From assembly GCF_900167185.1 (NCBI RefSeq), contig NZ_FUWM01000005.1, forward strand, positions 62,001 through 126,000: a stretch of 64,000 bases of DNA, in the 5' to 3' direction. The position numbers and the translations under genes were made by a program. Positions 1 to 8,267 of this stretch are shown one piece after another. The notes under the pieces were generated by a model that saw nothing but the letters and a program-made list of their open reading frames with translations, did not search any database and was not told where the DNA came from. Origin of the DNA: Selenihalanaerobacter shriftii. GTDB lineage: Bacteria > Bacillota > Halanaerobiia > Halobacteroidales > Acetohalobiaceae. Each line of letters starts with the position of its first letter. The stretch's first letter is position 1.

Positions 1-906
1 TATTATATTTATCAAGGGATAAAATTAGGAATTTATCCACCATTAATTTTTTTAGGAGTAGGAACAATGACAGATTTTGGTCCACTTATAGCAAACCCTC
101 GTAGTATATTATTAGGAGCTAGTGCTCAATTAGGAATATTTTTTACTTTAATAAGTGCGTTTTTGTTAAATTTTAGTTTGCCAGAAGCAGCTTCTATTTC
201 AATAATAGGAGGAGCAGATGGTCCTACAGCTATATTCTTAACTTCGAAATTAGCCCCTCATCTTTTAGGACCAGTGGCTATAGCAGCCTATTCATATATG
301 GCGCTGGTACCTTTTATTCAACCACCAATTATGAAGTTATTAACTACTCAAGAAGAGAGAAATATAGAGATGGTTCAATTAAGGGAAGTTTCCCAAAAAG
401 AAAAAATAAGTTTTGCTTTAATAGTAATGATTTTAGGTATTCTAGTAATACCTTCAGCAGGAGCTCTCTTAGGTGCATTAATGCTAGGGAATTTATTAAA
501 AGAGAGTGGAGTAACTGAAAGACTGGCAGATACAGCTAGAAACTCTTTAACAAATATAGTAACTATATTTTTAGGAACAACTGTTGGTGCAACAGCCAAT
601 GCTGAATTATTTTTGAATTGGAATACGATATTTATTATAGCCTTAGGATTAATTGCTTTTATGATTGGGACTATAAGTGGAGTGCTTTTTGCTAAAATAA
701 TGAATTACTTTAGTAATACTAAGATAAACCCTTTAATAGGTTCAGCAGGAGTTTCAGCTGTACCAATGGCAGCTAGAGTGAGTCAAAAGGTAGGACAAGA
801 AGCTAATCCTAATAATTATTTATTAATGCATGCTATGGGGCCTAATGTAGCTGGAGTATTAGGTTCTGCTTTGGCAGCAGGCGTTTTATTAACATTAATC
901 GGTTAA
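1..906 (+). CDS. oadB: Na+-translocating decarboxylase beta subunit (OadB/GcdB type), 5' end outside window
   Basis: The reading frame is open from base 1; the first ATG inside the window (67) is internal, because the residues before it ([14 protein letters not shown]) match the family core. This is the polytopic membrane subunit that couples decarboxylation of a biotin-bound carboxyl group to Na+ export. The signature [10 protein letters not shown] lies about 70 residues into the visible part, and the C-terminal [11 protein letters not shown] segment is also typical; both regions carry the polar Na+-site residues in characterised homologues. About 301 residues are visible, so roughly 70-130 N-terminal residues are missing. 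The carboxyltransferase gene follows after 8 bp, so they are co-transcribed. The substrate (oxaloacetate, methylmalonyl-CoA or glutaconyl-CoA) cannot be told from the beta subunit alone; the neighbour argues for oxaloacetate or pyruvate chemistry. Confidence 0.93.
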   Translation, partial: YYIYQGIKLGIYPPLIFLGVGTMTDFGPLIANPRSILLGASAQLGIFFTLISAFLLNFSLPEAASISIIGGADGPTAIFLTSKLAPHLLGPVAIAAYSYMALVPFIQPPIMKLLTTQEERNIEMVQLREVSQKEKISFALIVMILGILVIPSAGALLGALMLGNLLKESGVTERLADTARNSLTNIVTIFLGTTVGATANAELFLNWNTIFIIALGLIAFMIGTISGVLFAKIMNYFSNTKINPLIGSAGVSAVPMAARVSQKVGQEANPNNYLLMHAMGPNVAGVLGSALAAGVLLTLIG

Positions 907-914
907 AGGGGGGG

Positions 915-2243
915 ATGATGAAAGTGAAAGTTACAGAAACTATTTTACGTGATGGACAACAGTCATTATTAGCTACTAGAATGACAACAGAGGATATGTT
1001 ACCAGCTTTAGAAAAAATGGATCAACTAGGCTATCATTCATTAGAGGTATGGGGAGGAGCTACTTTTGATAGTTGTCTTCGCTATTTAGATGAAGACCCT
1101 TGGATTAGATTAAAAAAGATAAAATTAAGAGTAAAAAATACTCCTTTACAGATGTTATTGAGGGGACAGAATATTTTAGGGTATAAACATTATTCAGATG
1201 ATATTTTAGAAAAATTTATTGAAAAATCAATAATAAATGGAATAGATATTATTAGAATTTTTGATGCATTAAATGATGTTAGAAATATGAAAAAAGCAAT
1301 AGAATATACTAAAAAATATGGTGGACATGCGCAAGGTACGATAGTATATACTACTAGTCCAATTCATGATGTTGATTATTATGTTAATACAGCTAAATTA
1401 TTAAAGGACATAGGAATAGATTCTTTATGTATAAAAGATATGGCTGGATTATTAACTCCTTATAAATCTTATGAACTTGTTAAAAAAATAAAGCAGGAGA
1501 CAGATTTAATAATTCAATTACACAGCCATGATACAAGCGGGATGGCTGCCATGACTTATTTAAAAGGAGTTGAAGCAGGAGTTGATATTATAGACACCGC
1601 TATTTCTGCTCTAAGTTCTGGAACTTCTCAGCCGGCTACTGAAACAATGGTAGCAGTTTTAGATGATACAAAGAAGAATATAGACCTTGATTTGAAAGAG
1701 CTGGAGGAATTAGGAGGTTATTTTAGAGAAATCAGAAATAAATATGATAAATATGCTGATTCTTTTGATGTAGACCCTCGAGTTTTAACTAGTCAAATTC
1801 CGGGAGGAATGTTATCTAATTTAAGAAATCAATTAAAGGAACAGAATATGTTAAATAGATATGATGAAGTGCTAAAAGAAGTACCTAAAGTAAGAAAAGA
1901 AATGGGATATCCCCCTTTAGTTACACCTACTAGTCAAATTATTGGTACGCAAGCTGTATTTAATGTTGTAACTGGTGAAAGATATAGCTTAGTCTCTAAA
2001 GAGATTAAATATTATGTTAAAGGGATGTATGGACGACCTCCAGGTGAGATTGATCCTGAAATAAAAGAAATTGTATTAGAAGATGAGCTATCAATTAAAG
2101 AAAGGCCAGCAGATTTATTAGAGCCTAAATTTGATATCACATTGAAAAAAATAAAAGATTTTATTACTAAAGAAGAAGATGTATTATCATATATTCTCTT
2201 TCCAGGTGTAGCAGAAAAATTTTTAAAGAAACATTATCAGTAA
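915..2243 (+). CDS. oadA: oxaloacetate decarboxylase/pyruvate carboxylase carboxyltransferase subunit, without biotin domain
   Basis: Carboxyltransferase of the PYC_OADA family, a TIM barrel that moves CO2 between biotin and pyruvate/oxaloacetate. Visible motifs: ETILRDGQQS near the N-terminus (metal-binding Asp), LLRGQN, IFDALNDVRN, CIKDMAGLL (the Lys that is carbamylated in the family) and LHSHDTSGM (metal-binding histidines). It is 442 residues long, so it stops before the C-terminal biotinyl domain present in the roughly 600-residue fused OadA proteins; a separate biotin carrier is expected elsewhere, probably upstream of the window. ATG codons at 915 and 918 both follow a GGGGGGG run; either may be used. 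It is the last gene of its operon, with a strong terminator directly after the stop. Confidence 0.93.
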   Translation: MMKVKVTETILRDGQQSLLATRMTTEDMLPALEKMDQLGYHSLEVWGGATFDSCLRYLDEDPWIRLKKIKLRVKNTPLQMLLRGQNILGYKHYSDDILEKFIEKSIINGIDIIRIFDALNDVRNMKKAIEYTKKYGGHAQGTIVYTTSPIHDVDYYVNTAKLLKDIGIDSLCIKDMAGLLTPYKSYELVKKIKQETDLIIQLHSHDTSGMAAMTYLKGVEAGVDIIDTAISALSSGTSQPATETMVAVLDDTKKNIDLDLKELEELGGYFREIRNKYDKYADSFDVDPRVLTSQIPGGMLSNLRNQLKEQNMLNRYDEVLKEVPKVRKEMGYPPLVTPTSQIIGTQAVFNVVTGERYSLVSKEIKYYVKGMYGRPPGEIDPEIKEIVLEDELSIKERPADLLEPKFDITLKKIKDFITKEEDVLSYILFPGVAEKFLKKHYQ

Positions 2244-2244
2244 A

Positions 2245-2282
2245 GTAAATGCTCCTTTGATCAAAGGAGCATTTACTTTTTT
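2245..2282 (+). terminator. intrinsic terminator after the decarboxylase operon
   Basis: A perfect 16-bp-arm palindrome (GTAAATGCTCCTTTGA and its complement, 2245-2276) is followed by six T residues. It begins two bases after the oadA stop codon and separates this operon from the cobalt-transport operon. Confidence 0.92.
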
Positions 2283-2316
2283 ATATAAGATATTAGTTAG
2301 TTTTTTAAATCACAAA

Positions 2317-2345
2317 GCAGGATTATTATTTTTTTTAAAGAATTA
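2317..2345 (+). promoter_or_regulatory. sigma-H-like promoter ahead of the cbiMNQO riboswitch
   Basis: GCAGGATTA at 2317-2325, an 11-bp spacer and AAAGAATTA at 2337-2345 fit the published sigma-H consensus RnAGGAwWW-N11/12-RnnGAATww. The same arrangement, in the same sequence context (a T-run, then ATCACAA just upstream), recurs at 24867-24895 before the second B12 riboswitch. Assignment to sigma-H is by motif only. Confidence 0.5.
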
Positions 2346-2392
2346 TATAGGTGAAGTGTAATAAAATGTTATTAAAAATAGAATATCGTTGA

Positions 2393-2606
2393 TGGTTAGG
2401 TGCCTTTAATTATTTTAATTAAAGGAGAATAGGGAATCAGGTGAAAATCCTGAACGGGCCCGCCACTGTTATTAGCTAGTTAGGCTTAATACTCCACTTA
2501 GATTATAATTATCTAGGGAAGGGGAGTCTAGCGTTATGTTAAAAGTCAGGAGACCTGCCTAGTCATCGACCTACTAATGTTCTGCGATGGCAAGGAAAGT
2601 AGGTGA
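2393..2606 (+). promoter_or_regulatory. cobalamin (B12) riboswitch controlling cbiMNQO
   Basis: The conserved elements appear in order: GGTTAGGTGCC near 2395, AGGAGAATAGGGAA near 2423, the B12 box GGGCCCGCCACTG near 2456-2468, AAGTCAGGAGACCTGCC near 2544-2560, and a closing arm ending about 2604. This is the adenosylcobalamin aptamer class. An intrinsic terminator follows at 2625-2659, which indicates control by premature termination: when cobalamin is bound, cobalt import genes are not transcribed. A variable arm between 2470 and 2540 is longer than in the second copy at 25 kb. Confidence 0.95.
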
Positions 2607-2624
2607 TAATATGAGTGATTATTT

Positions 2625-2659
2625 ATCCTTAATCTTGTTTATCTAGATTAAGGATTTTT
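2625..2659 (+). terminator. riboswitch expression-platform terminator
   Basis: ATCCTTAATCT (2625-2635) pairs perfectly with AGATTAAGGAT (2645-2655) and is followed by TTTT. It lies between the aptamer and cbiM, as expected for a transcription-attenuating riboswitch. The terminator behind the second B12 riboswitch (25166-25199) has a closely related stem sequence. Confidence 0.88.
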
Positions 2660-2737
2660 AAATTTAAAGTGTTTTTTATAAAGGATTATAGCAAGATTAT
2701 AAATTAAATTTGAATTATGAATAGGAGGAGTTTATCA

Positions 2738-3493
2738 ATGCGTAAGGAGAATGCTTTTTCTATAGGTATTTATTTTATATTGGGTATACTGTTCTTTTCC
2801 CCAAAAGCATATGCAATGCATATCGCTGAAGGATTTCTACCGTTTAAATGGGCAGGAATTTGGTGGGTGTTAATTTTACCATTCTTAGCTTTAGGAATTA
2901 AATATATTAAAAATGTTATTGAAGAGCAAGGACATGGGGTGAAGATGCTATTAGCATTAGCTGGGGCTTTTGTATTTGTTTTATCTTCATTGAAATTACC
3001 TTCCATAACAGGGAGTTGCTCTCATCCAACAGGTATTGGATTAGGAGCTATCCTCTTTGGGCCATGGCCTATGGTAGTTTTAGGTTGTATAGTCTTGATT
3101 TTTCAGGCAATTTTATTAGCTCATGGTGGTTTGACTACTTTAGGAGCTAATACATTTTCTATGGCGATAGTTGGAGCATTTGTAGCTTATGGTGTATATA
3201 AATTATCTAAAAAATTAGGTGCTCCGCTTTGGCTAGCTGTATTTTTAGCCGCTGCGTTAGGGGATCTTATAACTTATTTGACTACAGCTGTTCAATTATC
3301 TTTAGCTTTTCCAGCAGAAAGCGGTGGAATTATGGTTTCATTGACTAAATTCATGGGGGTATTTGCAACAACCCAAATTCCATTGGCTATTACTGAAGGA
3401 TTAGTAACAGTATTAGTTTTTAATGTGCTGCAAGAGTATAGTAAAGGAGAACTACAAGAGCTTTCGATTATCTCTAAGGAGGGTAGAATATGA
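2738..3493 (+). CDS. cbiM: cobalt ECF transporter S component CbiM
   Basis: Substrate-specific membrane component of the CbiMNQO cobalt importer. I chose ATG 2738 (251 aa) over the ATG at 2717, because AGGAGGAG at 2723-2730 sits 7 bases before 2738. The N-terminus is a signal sequence ending ...KAYA, so the mature protein would begin MHIAEGFLP; in CbiM/NikM the free Met-His N-terminus forms part of the metal site. The second ligand region TGSCSHPTGIGLG is present, and the rest is hydrophobic with about six membrane segments. It is the first gene after the B12 riboswitch and overlaps cbiN by 4 bp. Confidence 0.95.
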   Translation: MRKENAFSIGIYFILGILFFSPKAYAMHIAEGFLPFKWAGIWWVLILPFLALGIKYIKNVIEEQGHGVKMLLALAGAFVFVLSSLKLPSITGSCSHPTGIGLGAILFGPWPMVVLGCIVLIFQAILLAHGGLTTLGANTFSMAIVGAFVAYGVYKLSKKLGAPLWLAVFLAAALGDLITYLTTAVQLSLAFPAESGGIMVSLTKFMGVFATTQIPLAITEGLVTVLVFNVLQEYSKGELQELSIISKEGRI

Positions 3494-3795
3494 GTTTAGC
3501 AGCTAAGAATTCAATTATTATAATATTAATATTGATTATGACTATTACCCCATTTGTCATTAAGCCGAATGCTGAATTTGGAGGTGCAGATGGAGCAGCT
3601 GGAGATATAATTAAGAAGATAAACCCAGAATATCAATCATGGTTTAGCCACATTTGGGAACCACCTAGTGGAGAGATAGAAAGCTTATTATTTGCATTAC
3701 AAGCAGCTATAGGTGCTGGGTTTTTAGGATACTACATAGGTTCTAAACGAACCAAAGCTAAATATCAAACAGAAATGGAGAAAGATAATAGATGA
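3490..3795 (+). CDS. cbiN: cobalt transporter small subunit CbiN
   Basis: Small two-helix membrane protein (101 aa) needed with CbiM for metal loading. Helices lie at about residues 7-25 and 70-88. The extracytoplasmic loop has the family sequence ADGAAGDIIKKINPEY followed by WFSHIWEPPSGEIE. It overlaps cbiM by 4 bp (ATGA) and cbiQ by 4 bp, so translation is coupled. Confidence 0.95.
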   Translation: MSLAAKNSIIIILILIMTITPFVIKPNAEFGGADGAAGDIIKKINPEYQSWFSHIWEPPSGEIESLLFALQAAIGAGFLGYYIGSKRTKAKYQTEMEKDNR

Positions 3796-4577
3796 TAGAC
3801 ATCGACCAGTATGCTTATTCTAATAATTTGCGCTCAATACATCCAATTGAAAAAGCATTATTTGCTTTATTGACGATGTTAACTTGTTTAGTAGCTAATT
3901 CAATAATTACTTCCTTAGTTATCATTTTATTGATGGCTGGGGTAGTAATTTTTAGGGCTAAAATACCAGCAACTTCTTTTGCCAAAATGATCTTAATCCC
4001 CATTTCATTCTTATTGATGAGTACAATTACTATTGCTATTACTATTTCCAAAGATTCAAGTGGATTTCTTTATTATATTAGCTTATGGGATTGGCAGATT
4101 GGAATTAAATTCAAGAATATACTTATTGCTATAAATTTATTTTTGAAATCTCTAGGAACAGTTTCTTGTCTTTATTTTTTGGCATTAACTACTCCTATGA
4201 TAGAAATCATTTCAGTACTTAAGAAGTTAAAGGTACCAAAAATATTTATTGAACTAATGATTTTGATCTATCGTTTTATCTTTGTACTTTTAGACACAGC
4301 CAATTTAATCAGAGTTTCACAAATGTCCAGGTTAGGGTACTCTTCTTTTAAGAATGCTTTTCTGTCATTAAGTGAATTGGTTTCAAATCTTTTTATTAGG
4401 GCTTATTATCGTGCTAAAGGCTTACTTACTACTCTACTAGCTAGAGGATATGAAGGGGAAATTAGAGTATTGGAGCCTGATTATGAATTTTCTAGAAAAA
4501 ATTTAGTTTTGATTATATTAACTGAAATAGGATTAATATTTATTACAGTCTATACAGGAGGGGATTTGTTTGTCTGA
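3792..4577 (+). CDS. cbiQ: cobalt ECF transporter T component CbiQ
   Basis: Transmembrane coupling subunit (261 aa) linking CbiM/CbiN to the ATPase. Several hydrophobic segments are followed by the cytoplasmic coupling-helix region with the family A-R-G pattern, visible as YRAKGLLTTLLARGYEGEIR at about residues 204-223. The start overlaps cbiN and its end overlaps cbiO by 8 bp, in the standard cbiMNQO order. Confidence 0.94.
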   Translation: MIDIDQYAYSNNLRSIHPIEKALFALLTMLTCLVANSIITSLVIILLMAGVVIFRAKIPATSFAKMILIPISFLLMSTITIAITISKDSSGFLYYISLWDWQIGIKFKNILIAINLFLKSLGTVSCLYFLALTTPMIEIISVLKKLKVPKIFIELMILIYRFIFVLLDTANLIRVSQMSRLGYSSFKNAFLSLSELVSNLFIRAYYRAKGLLTTLLARGYEGEIRVLEPDYEFSRKNLVLIILTEIGLIFITVYTGGDLFV

Positions 4578-5397
4578 TTCAATACTCGAGGCCCAAGATC
4601 TTATATTTAAATATCCAGATGGAACTAAAGCATTAAATGGTTTATCTATTTCAATTGAAAAAGGGAAGAAAGTAGCTGTTTTAGGTGCCAATGGAGCAGG
4701 AAAGTCCACATTATTCTTGCATTTTAATGGTATTTTGCAGCCTAATGAAGGGCAAATATTATTTGATGGAGAAGTTATTAATTATAAGAAAAAAATGTTA
4801 AAAGAATTAAGAAAGAATGTAGGAATTGTTTTTCAAGATCCTGATATGCAATTGTTTTCATCTAGTGTTTTTCAAGAAATATCTTTTGGGCCTCTGAATT
4901 TAGGATTGTCCGAAGAAAAAGTAAAAGAGAGGGTTCATGATGCTATGGAAGTAACAGGGATTTTGGATCTTAAAGAGAAGCCTACTCATTTATTAAGCTA
5001 TGGTCAAAAAAAACGAATTTCCATTGCTGATATTTTAGCTATGAAGCCTCAAGTTATAATCTTTGATGAGCCTACTGTTTGGCTTGATCCTAAACATTCT
5101 ATTGAGATTATCGATTTTTTTAATGAAATTAATAAACAAGGAATTACAGTAGTCTTATCTACTCACAATGTTGATTTGGCTTATTCTTGGGCAGATTATG
5201 TTTATGTTTTTGCAGAAGGTAAGATTTTAGGAACAGGAGAACCGGAAGAGATATTTAAAGATAAAGAACTTTTAATGAGTGCTAATTTAACTCAACCATG
5301 GATTGTAGAAATCTATGAAGAGTTAATTGATAAACAGGTGATTGATCCTAATTTATCTATACCTAGAGCCAAAGAAGAATTACTTGCTTTAATATAG
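4570..5397 (+). CDS. cbiO: cobalt ECF transporter ATP-binding subunit CbiO
   Basis: ABC ATPase (275 aa) powering cobalt uptake. It starts at TTG 4570, preceded by ACAGGAGGGGA. Walker A GANGAGKST lies near residue 38, Q-loop VFQDPDMQLFS near 95, signature LSYGQKKR near 143 and Walker B VIIFDEPT near 163; the switch His is in LSTHNVD. The signature has Tyr where many ABC proteins have Gly, which is common in CbiO/EcfA proteins. Last gene of the operon; a terminator follows. Confidence 0.95.
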   Translation: MSDSILEAQDLIFKYPDGTKALNGLSISIEKGKKVAVLGANGAGKSTLFLHFNGILQPNEGQILFDGEVINYKKKMLKELRKNVGIVFQDPDMQLFSSSVFQEISFGPLNLGLSEEKVKERVHDAMEVTGILDLKEKPTHLLSYGQKKRISIADILAMKPQVIIFDEPTVWLDPKHSIEIIDFFNEINKQGITVVLSTHNVDLAYSWADYVYVFAEGKILGTGEPEEIFKDKELLMSANLTQPWIVEIYEELIDKQVIDPNLSIPRAKEELLALI

Positions 5398-5442
5398 CAT
5401 TAATTTTAGTCTTAATAGAAAAGAATATAATATATGATCTGT

Positions 5443-5476
5443 AAAGTAAGGCGGTTATCGTCTTGCTTTTTTTATT
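5443..5476 (+). terminator. terminator after cbiO
   Basis: AAAGTAAGGCG pairs with CGTCTTGCTTT across a GTTAT loop, allowing G-U pairs, followed by a T-rich tract at 5467-5475. It ends the riboswitch-controlled cobalt transport operon. Confidence 0.75.
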
Positions 5477-5656
5477 TAAAATAAATTATCAAAAAAGTAT
5501 AAAAAATTTAAAAAGTGCTTAAGCAATTATGGTTTTAAATATTGTAAAGAATTTGATATTTCTAGAATATTTATATTAAAATAGTTATAATAATTCATTT
5601 TAATATAATTTATGATGATAATGGTTAAATCATAAGTGAAGGTAGGAGATGATCAA

Positions 5657-6871
5657 ATGGAAATAATAGAAACTAATTCAGAAATTAATTTAACCTCACA
5701 TCTCGCTCAAACTATCGTAAATAGAACTATGCAGATATTAGAGAGAAATATAAATATCATGGATGAAACAGGAATGATTATTGGCAGCGGTAATGCTGAA
5801 AGGGTTAATACACTTCACGAAGGGGCTAGAGAAGTAATATTAGAAGGAAAAGAATTAAAGATATCTAAGCAAGAAGCAGAGAGATTAAAAGGAGTAAAAC
5901 CAGGGATTAATTTACCTATTCATTTTAATGGAAAGATTATAGGAGTAGTAGGGATTACAGGAATTCCAAAAGAGGTAGAAAAGCATGGTGGTTTAGTGAA
6001 GATGACAGCCGAATTAATGTTACAACAGGCATTTTATTTACAAAGGTTACAATTAGAGGAACAAGCTGAAGAATACTTTATTAAAGAGTTATTGAATGGA
6101 GACTTGGATCTTAAAAATGCTTTGATCTATGACAGAGCAGAAGCATTGGGCTACAATATCAAACAGCATTTATTCGTTTCTATTTTAGAAGTGATTAATT
6201 TATGGGATGAATTATTAACTAATTCTAATAATAGAGGAGAAGCCGAATTACATCAATATATAAAAAGAATTAGAGAAAGTATTGAAAAGTTCTTTAGTAG
6301 GCAGACTGCTACAAAAGTTTTTCATTTGACTGGGAAAAAATTTATAATTATAAGTTATGAGAACGAAGAAGTAAGAGTATTAGAAGATATATTAAAAGCT
6401 AAGAAGAGGTTAGTAGATAGATTAAAGAATCGATTTAAGGTTGATTGTAGAATTGGTATTGGTAGAGTAAGAGAAGGATTACTTGGAATTAAAAAGTCAT
6501 TTGAAGAGGGTCTAGAAGCAATTAACTTAGGTAAAAAGTTTTATTCTTCTAAAGAGGTTTATCATATTGAAGATTTGAAATTAGAAAGGATGACCAAGCA
6601 ACTACCTGTACAAGTGAGAAAGAACTTTGCGGATATATTGCCATTAGATCATCAATTTAGACAGAGCTTAGAAGTATATTTTTCTAATAATTTAAATATA
6701 AGTGAAACTGCTAGAAACCTTTATTTGCATCGTAATTCAATAATATATAGATTAGAAAGAATAAAAGAAATTACCGGTTTAGACCCTAAAAGTTTTGATG
6801 ATGCAGTCTGTCTTAAATTAACATTATTATGTCATATGTTTGAAACTGAAGATAAAAGTGAGTTTAATTAA
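5657..6871 (+). CDS. cdaR: CdaR-family sugar-diacid/glycerate regulator
   Basis: DNA-binding regulator of the CdaR type (404 aa from ATG 5657, 8 bases after AGGAG; the GTG at 5636 lacks a site). Order of domains: sugar-diacid recognition domain about 5-135 (IVNRTMQILERNINIMDETGMII, then the HFNGKIIGVVGITG strand), a degenerate GGDEF-like middle region, and a C-terminal PucR/HTH_30 helix-turn-helix (NISETARNLYLHRNSIIYRL, about 348-367). Family members sense glycerate, galactarate or glucarate and activate catabolic genes. Glycerate kinase and a GntP permease follow on the same strand, which fits glycerate control. A promoter with paired half-sites lies in the next gap. Confidence 0.9.
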   Translation: MEIIETNSEINLTSHLAQTIVNRTMQILERNINIMDETGMIIGSGNAERVNTLHEGAREVILEGKELKISKQEAERLKGVKPGINLPIHFNGKIIGVVGITGIPKEVEKHGGLVKMTAELMLQQAFYLQRLQLEEQAEEYFIKELLNGDLDLKNALIYDRAEALGYNIKQHLFVSILEVINLWDELLTNSNNRGEAELHQYIKRIRESIEKFFSRQTATKVFHLTGKKFIIISYENEEVRVLEDILKAKKRLVDRLKNRFKVDCRIGIGRVREGLLGIKKSFEEGLEAINLGKKFYSSKEVYHIEDLKLERMTKQLPVQVRKNFADILPLDHQFRQSLEVYFSNNLNISETARNLYLHRNSIIYRLERIKEITGLDPKSFDDAVCLKLTLLCHMFETEDKSEFN

Positions 6872-6929
6872 CAGATAATTGTAGATTTTTTGTGCAAATT
6901 GATTAAATAACAAAGGGGATTCAACTAAA

Positions 6930-6977
6930 AAGTTGTATAGTTTGCTAATTGAATTTAGATAAAATACAACTTATAAT
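6930..6977 (+). promoter_or_regulatory. promoter with inverted half-sites upstream of glycerate genes
   Basis: TTGAAT (6949-6954), a 17-bp spacer and TATAAT (6972-6977) form a good sigma-A-type promoter. The 9-mer AAGTTGTAT at 6930-6938 is repeated in inverted orientation as ATACAACTT at 6964-6972, one copy just upstream of the -35 and the other inside the spacer. The pair is a reasonable binding site for the adjacent CdaR-type protein; that link is inference. Confidence 0.5.
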
Positions 6978-7061
6978 AATATTAAGAAAATAAAAAATAT
7001 TATTAAGAAAATAATAAAGATTAATAACCAATGATAGATATTTAATTTAGAGGGGATGAAA

Positions 7062-8198
7062 ATGATGAAGGTATTAGTCGCGCCAGATTCTTTTAAAGGA
7101 AGTTTAACAGCATTAGAGGTAGCAGAAAGTTTAGAAAGAGGCTTGCAAAGAGCTGAGTCACAATTTGAAATAGAAAAATTACCTATGGCTGATGGTGGAG
7201 AAGGAACAGTACGTTCGTTAGTTGATGCTACTGATGGAAGGATAGTTACTCAGATAGTAACTGGACCCTTAGGAAATGAAGTTGAAGCCTTTTTTGGTGT
7301 ATTAGGAGATGGGGATACAGCAGTAATTGAGATGGCAGCAGCTTCTGGTTTACCTTTAGTTCATAAAGATAAAAGAGACCCGAAAAAGACTACTACCTAT
7401 GGAACAGGTGAATTAATTAAGTTTGCTTTAGATGAGGGTTGTAAGAAGTTGATTATTGGGATTGGAGGTAGTGCTACTAATGATTGTGGTGTAGGTATGG
7501 CTCAGGCGTTAGGAGGGGAATTTTTAGATAAAGACGGAAATAATGTTGGTTTTGGTGGTGGTGAGCTAGAGAATGTTCAAAAGCTTGATCTGACTGATTT
7601 AGATTCTCGGCTTGAAGAAGTTGAGATTCAAGTAGCTTGTGATGTAGATAATACTCTTTATGGTAAAAATGGTGCCGCTTATATTTACGGACCACAAAAA
7701 GGAGCAACACCTGAAGTAGTAAAAGAATTAGATGAGGGGTTAAAAAATATTGCCCAGGTAATTAAAAGTGATTTAAATAAAGATGTAAATAATATTCCAG
7801 GTGCTGGAGCTGCTGGAGGTTTAGGTGCAGGATTAACAGCGTTTTTAGGAGCAGAATTAAAACCAGGGGTTGATATTGTAATTGAAGCTAGTAAGATTGA
7901 AGACAAGGTTAAAGAAGTTGATATGATTATCACTGGTGAAGGCATGATAGATTCGCAAACTATATTTGGTAAGACTCCAATAGGGGTTGCAAGAGTAGCT
8001 AAAAAGCATGATAGACCAGTAATTGGAATAGCTGGCAGCTTAGGAAATGGGGCTAATAAAGTTTATGAAGAGGGAATAGATACTCTATTTTCTATAGTTG
8101 ATAAGCCGATGGAGTTAAAAAATGCTATGGAACAAGCACAAGAGTTATTAGAAAGATTAGGTGAAAATATAGGTAGAATATTAAATATATCTTATTAA
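7062..8198 (+). CDS. glxK: glycerate kinase (GlxK/GarK family)
   Basis: Type-1 glycerate kinase converting D-glycerate to 2-phosphoglycerate. Visible family blocks: VLVAPDSFKGSLTALEVAESLERGL at the N-terminus, LPMADGGEGTV, GIGGSATNDCGVGMAQALG in the middle, GAGAAGGLGAGL, and the C-terminal VDMIITGEGMIDSQTIFGKTP. I prefer ATG 7062 (378 aa), because GAGGGG abuts the ATG at 7056 and gives proper spacing to 7062; ATG 7065 is also possible. It is followed by a GntP permease, giving an uptake-plus-phosphorylation pair for glycerate. Confidence 0.94.
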   Translation: MMKVLVAPDSFKGSLTALEVAESLERGLQRAESQFEIEKLPMADGGEGTVRSLVDATDGRIVTQIVTGPLGNEVEAFFGVLGDGDTAVIEMAAASGLPLVHKDKRDPKKTTTYGTGELIKFALDEGCKKLIIGIGGSATNDCGVGMAQALGGEFLDKDGNNVGFGGGELENVQKLDLTDLDSRLEEVEIQVACDVDNTLYGKNGAAYIYGPQKGATPEVVKELDEGLKNIAQVIKSDLNKDVNNIPGAGAAGGLGAGLTAFLGAELKPGVDIVIEASKIEDKVKEVDMIITGEGMIDSQTIFGKTPIGVARVAKKHDRPVIGIAGSLGNGANKVYEEGIDTLFSIVDKPMELKNAMEQAQELLERLGENIGRILNISY

Positions 8199-8267
8199 AT
8201 AAGGAGGTGGATTAATAAGGATATTCAGTTTTGACTTTCTTATAAACAATAAAAGGAGGAATTAATT

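Noticed and set aside
7477-7945. Minus-strand ORFs of 77 and 86 codons inside glycerate kinase (and similar antisense ORFs inside the cbi, oad, glg and ABC genes)
   Set aside because: They are antisense shadows of well-supported genes, without ribosome-binding sites or recognisable protein features.
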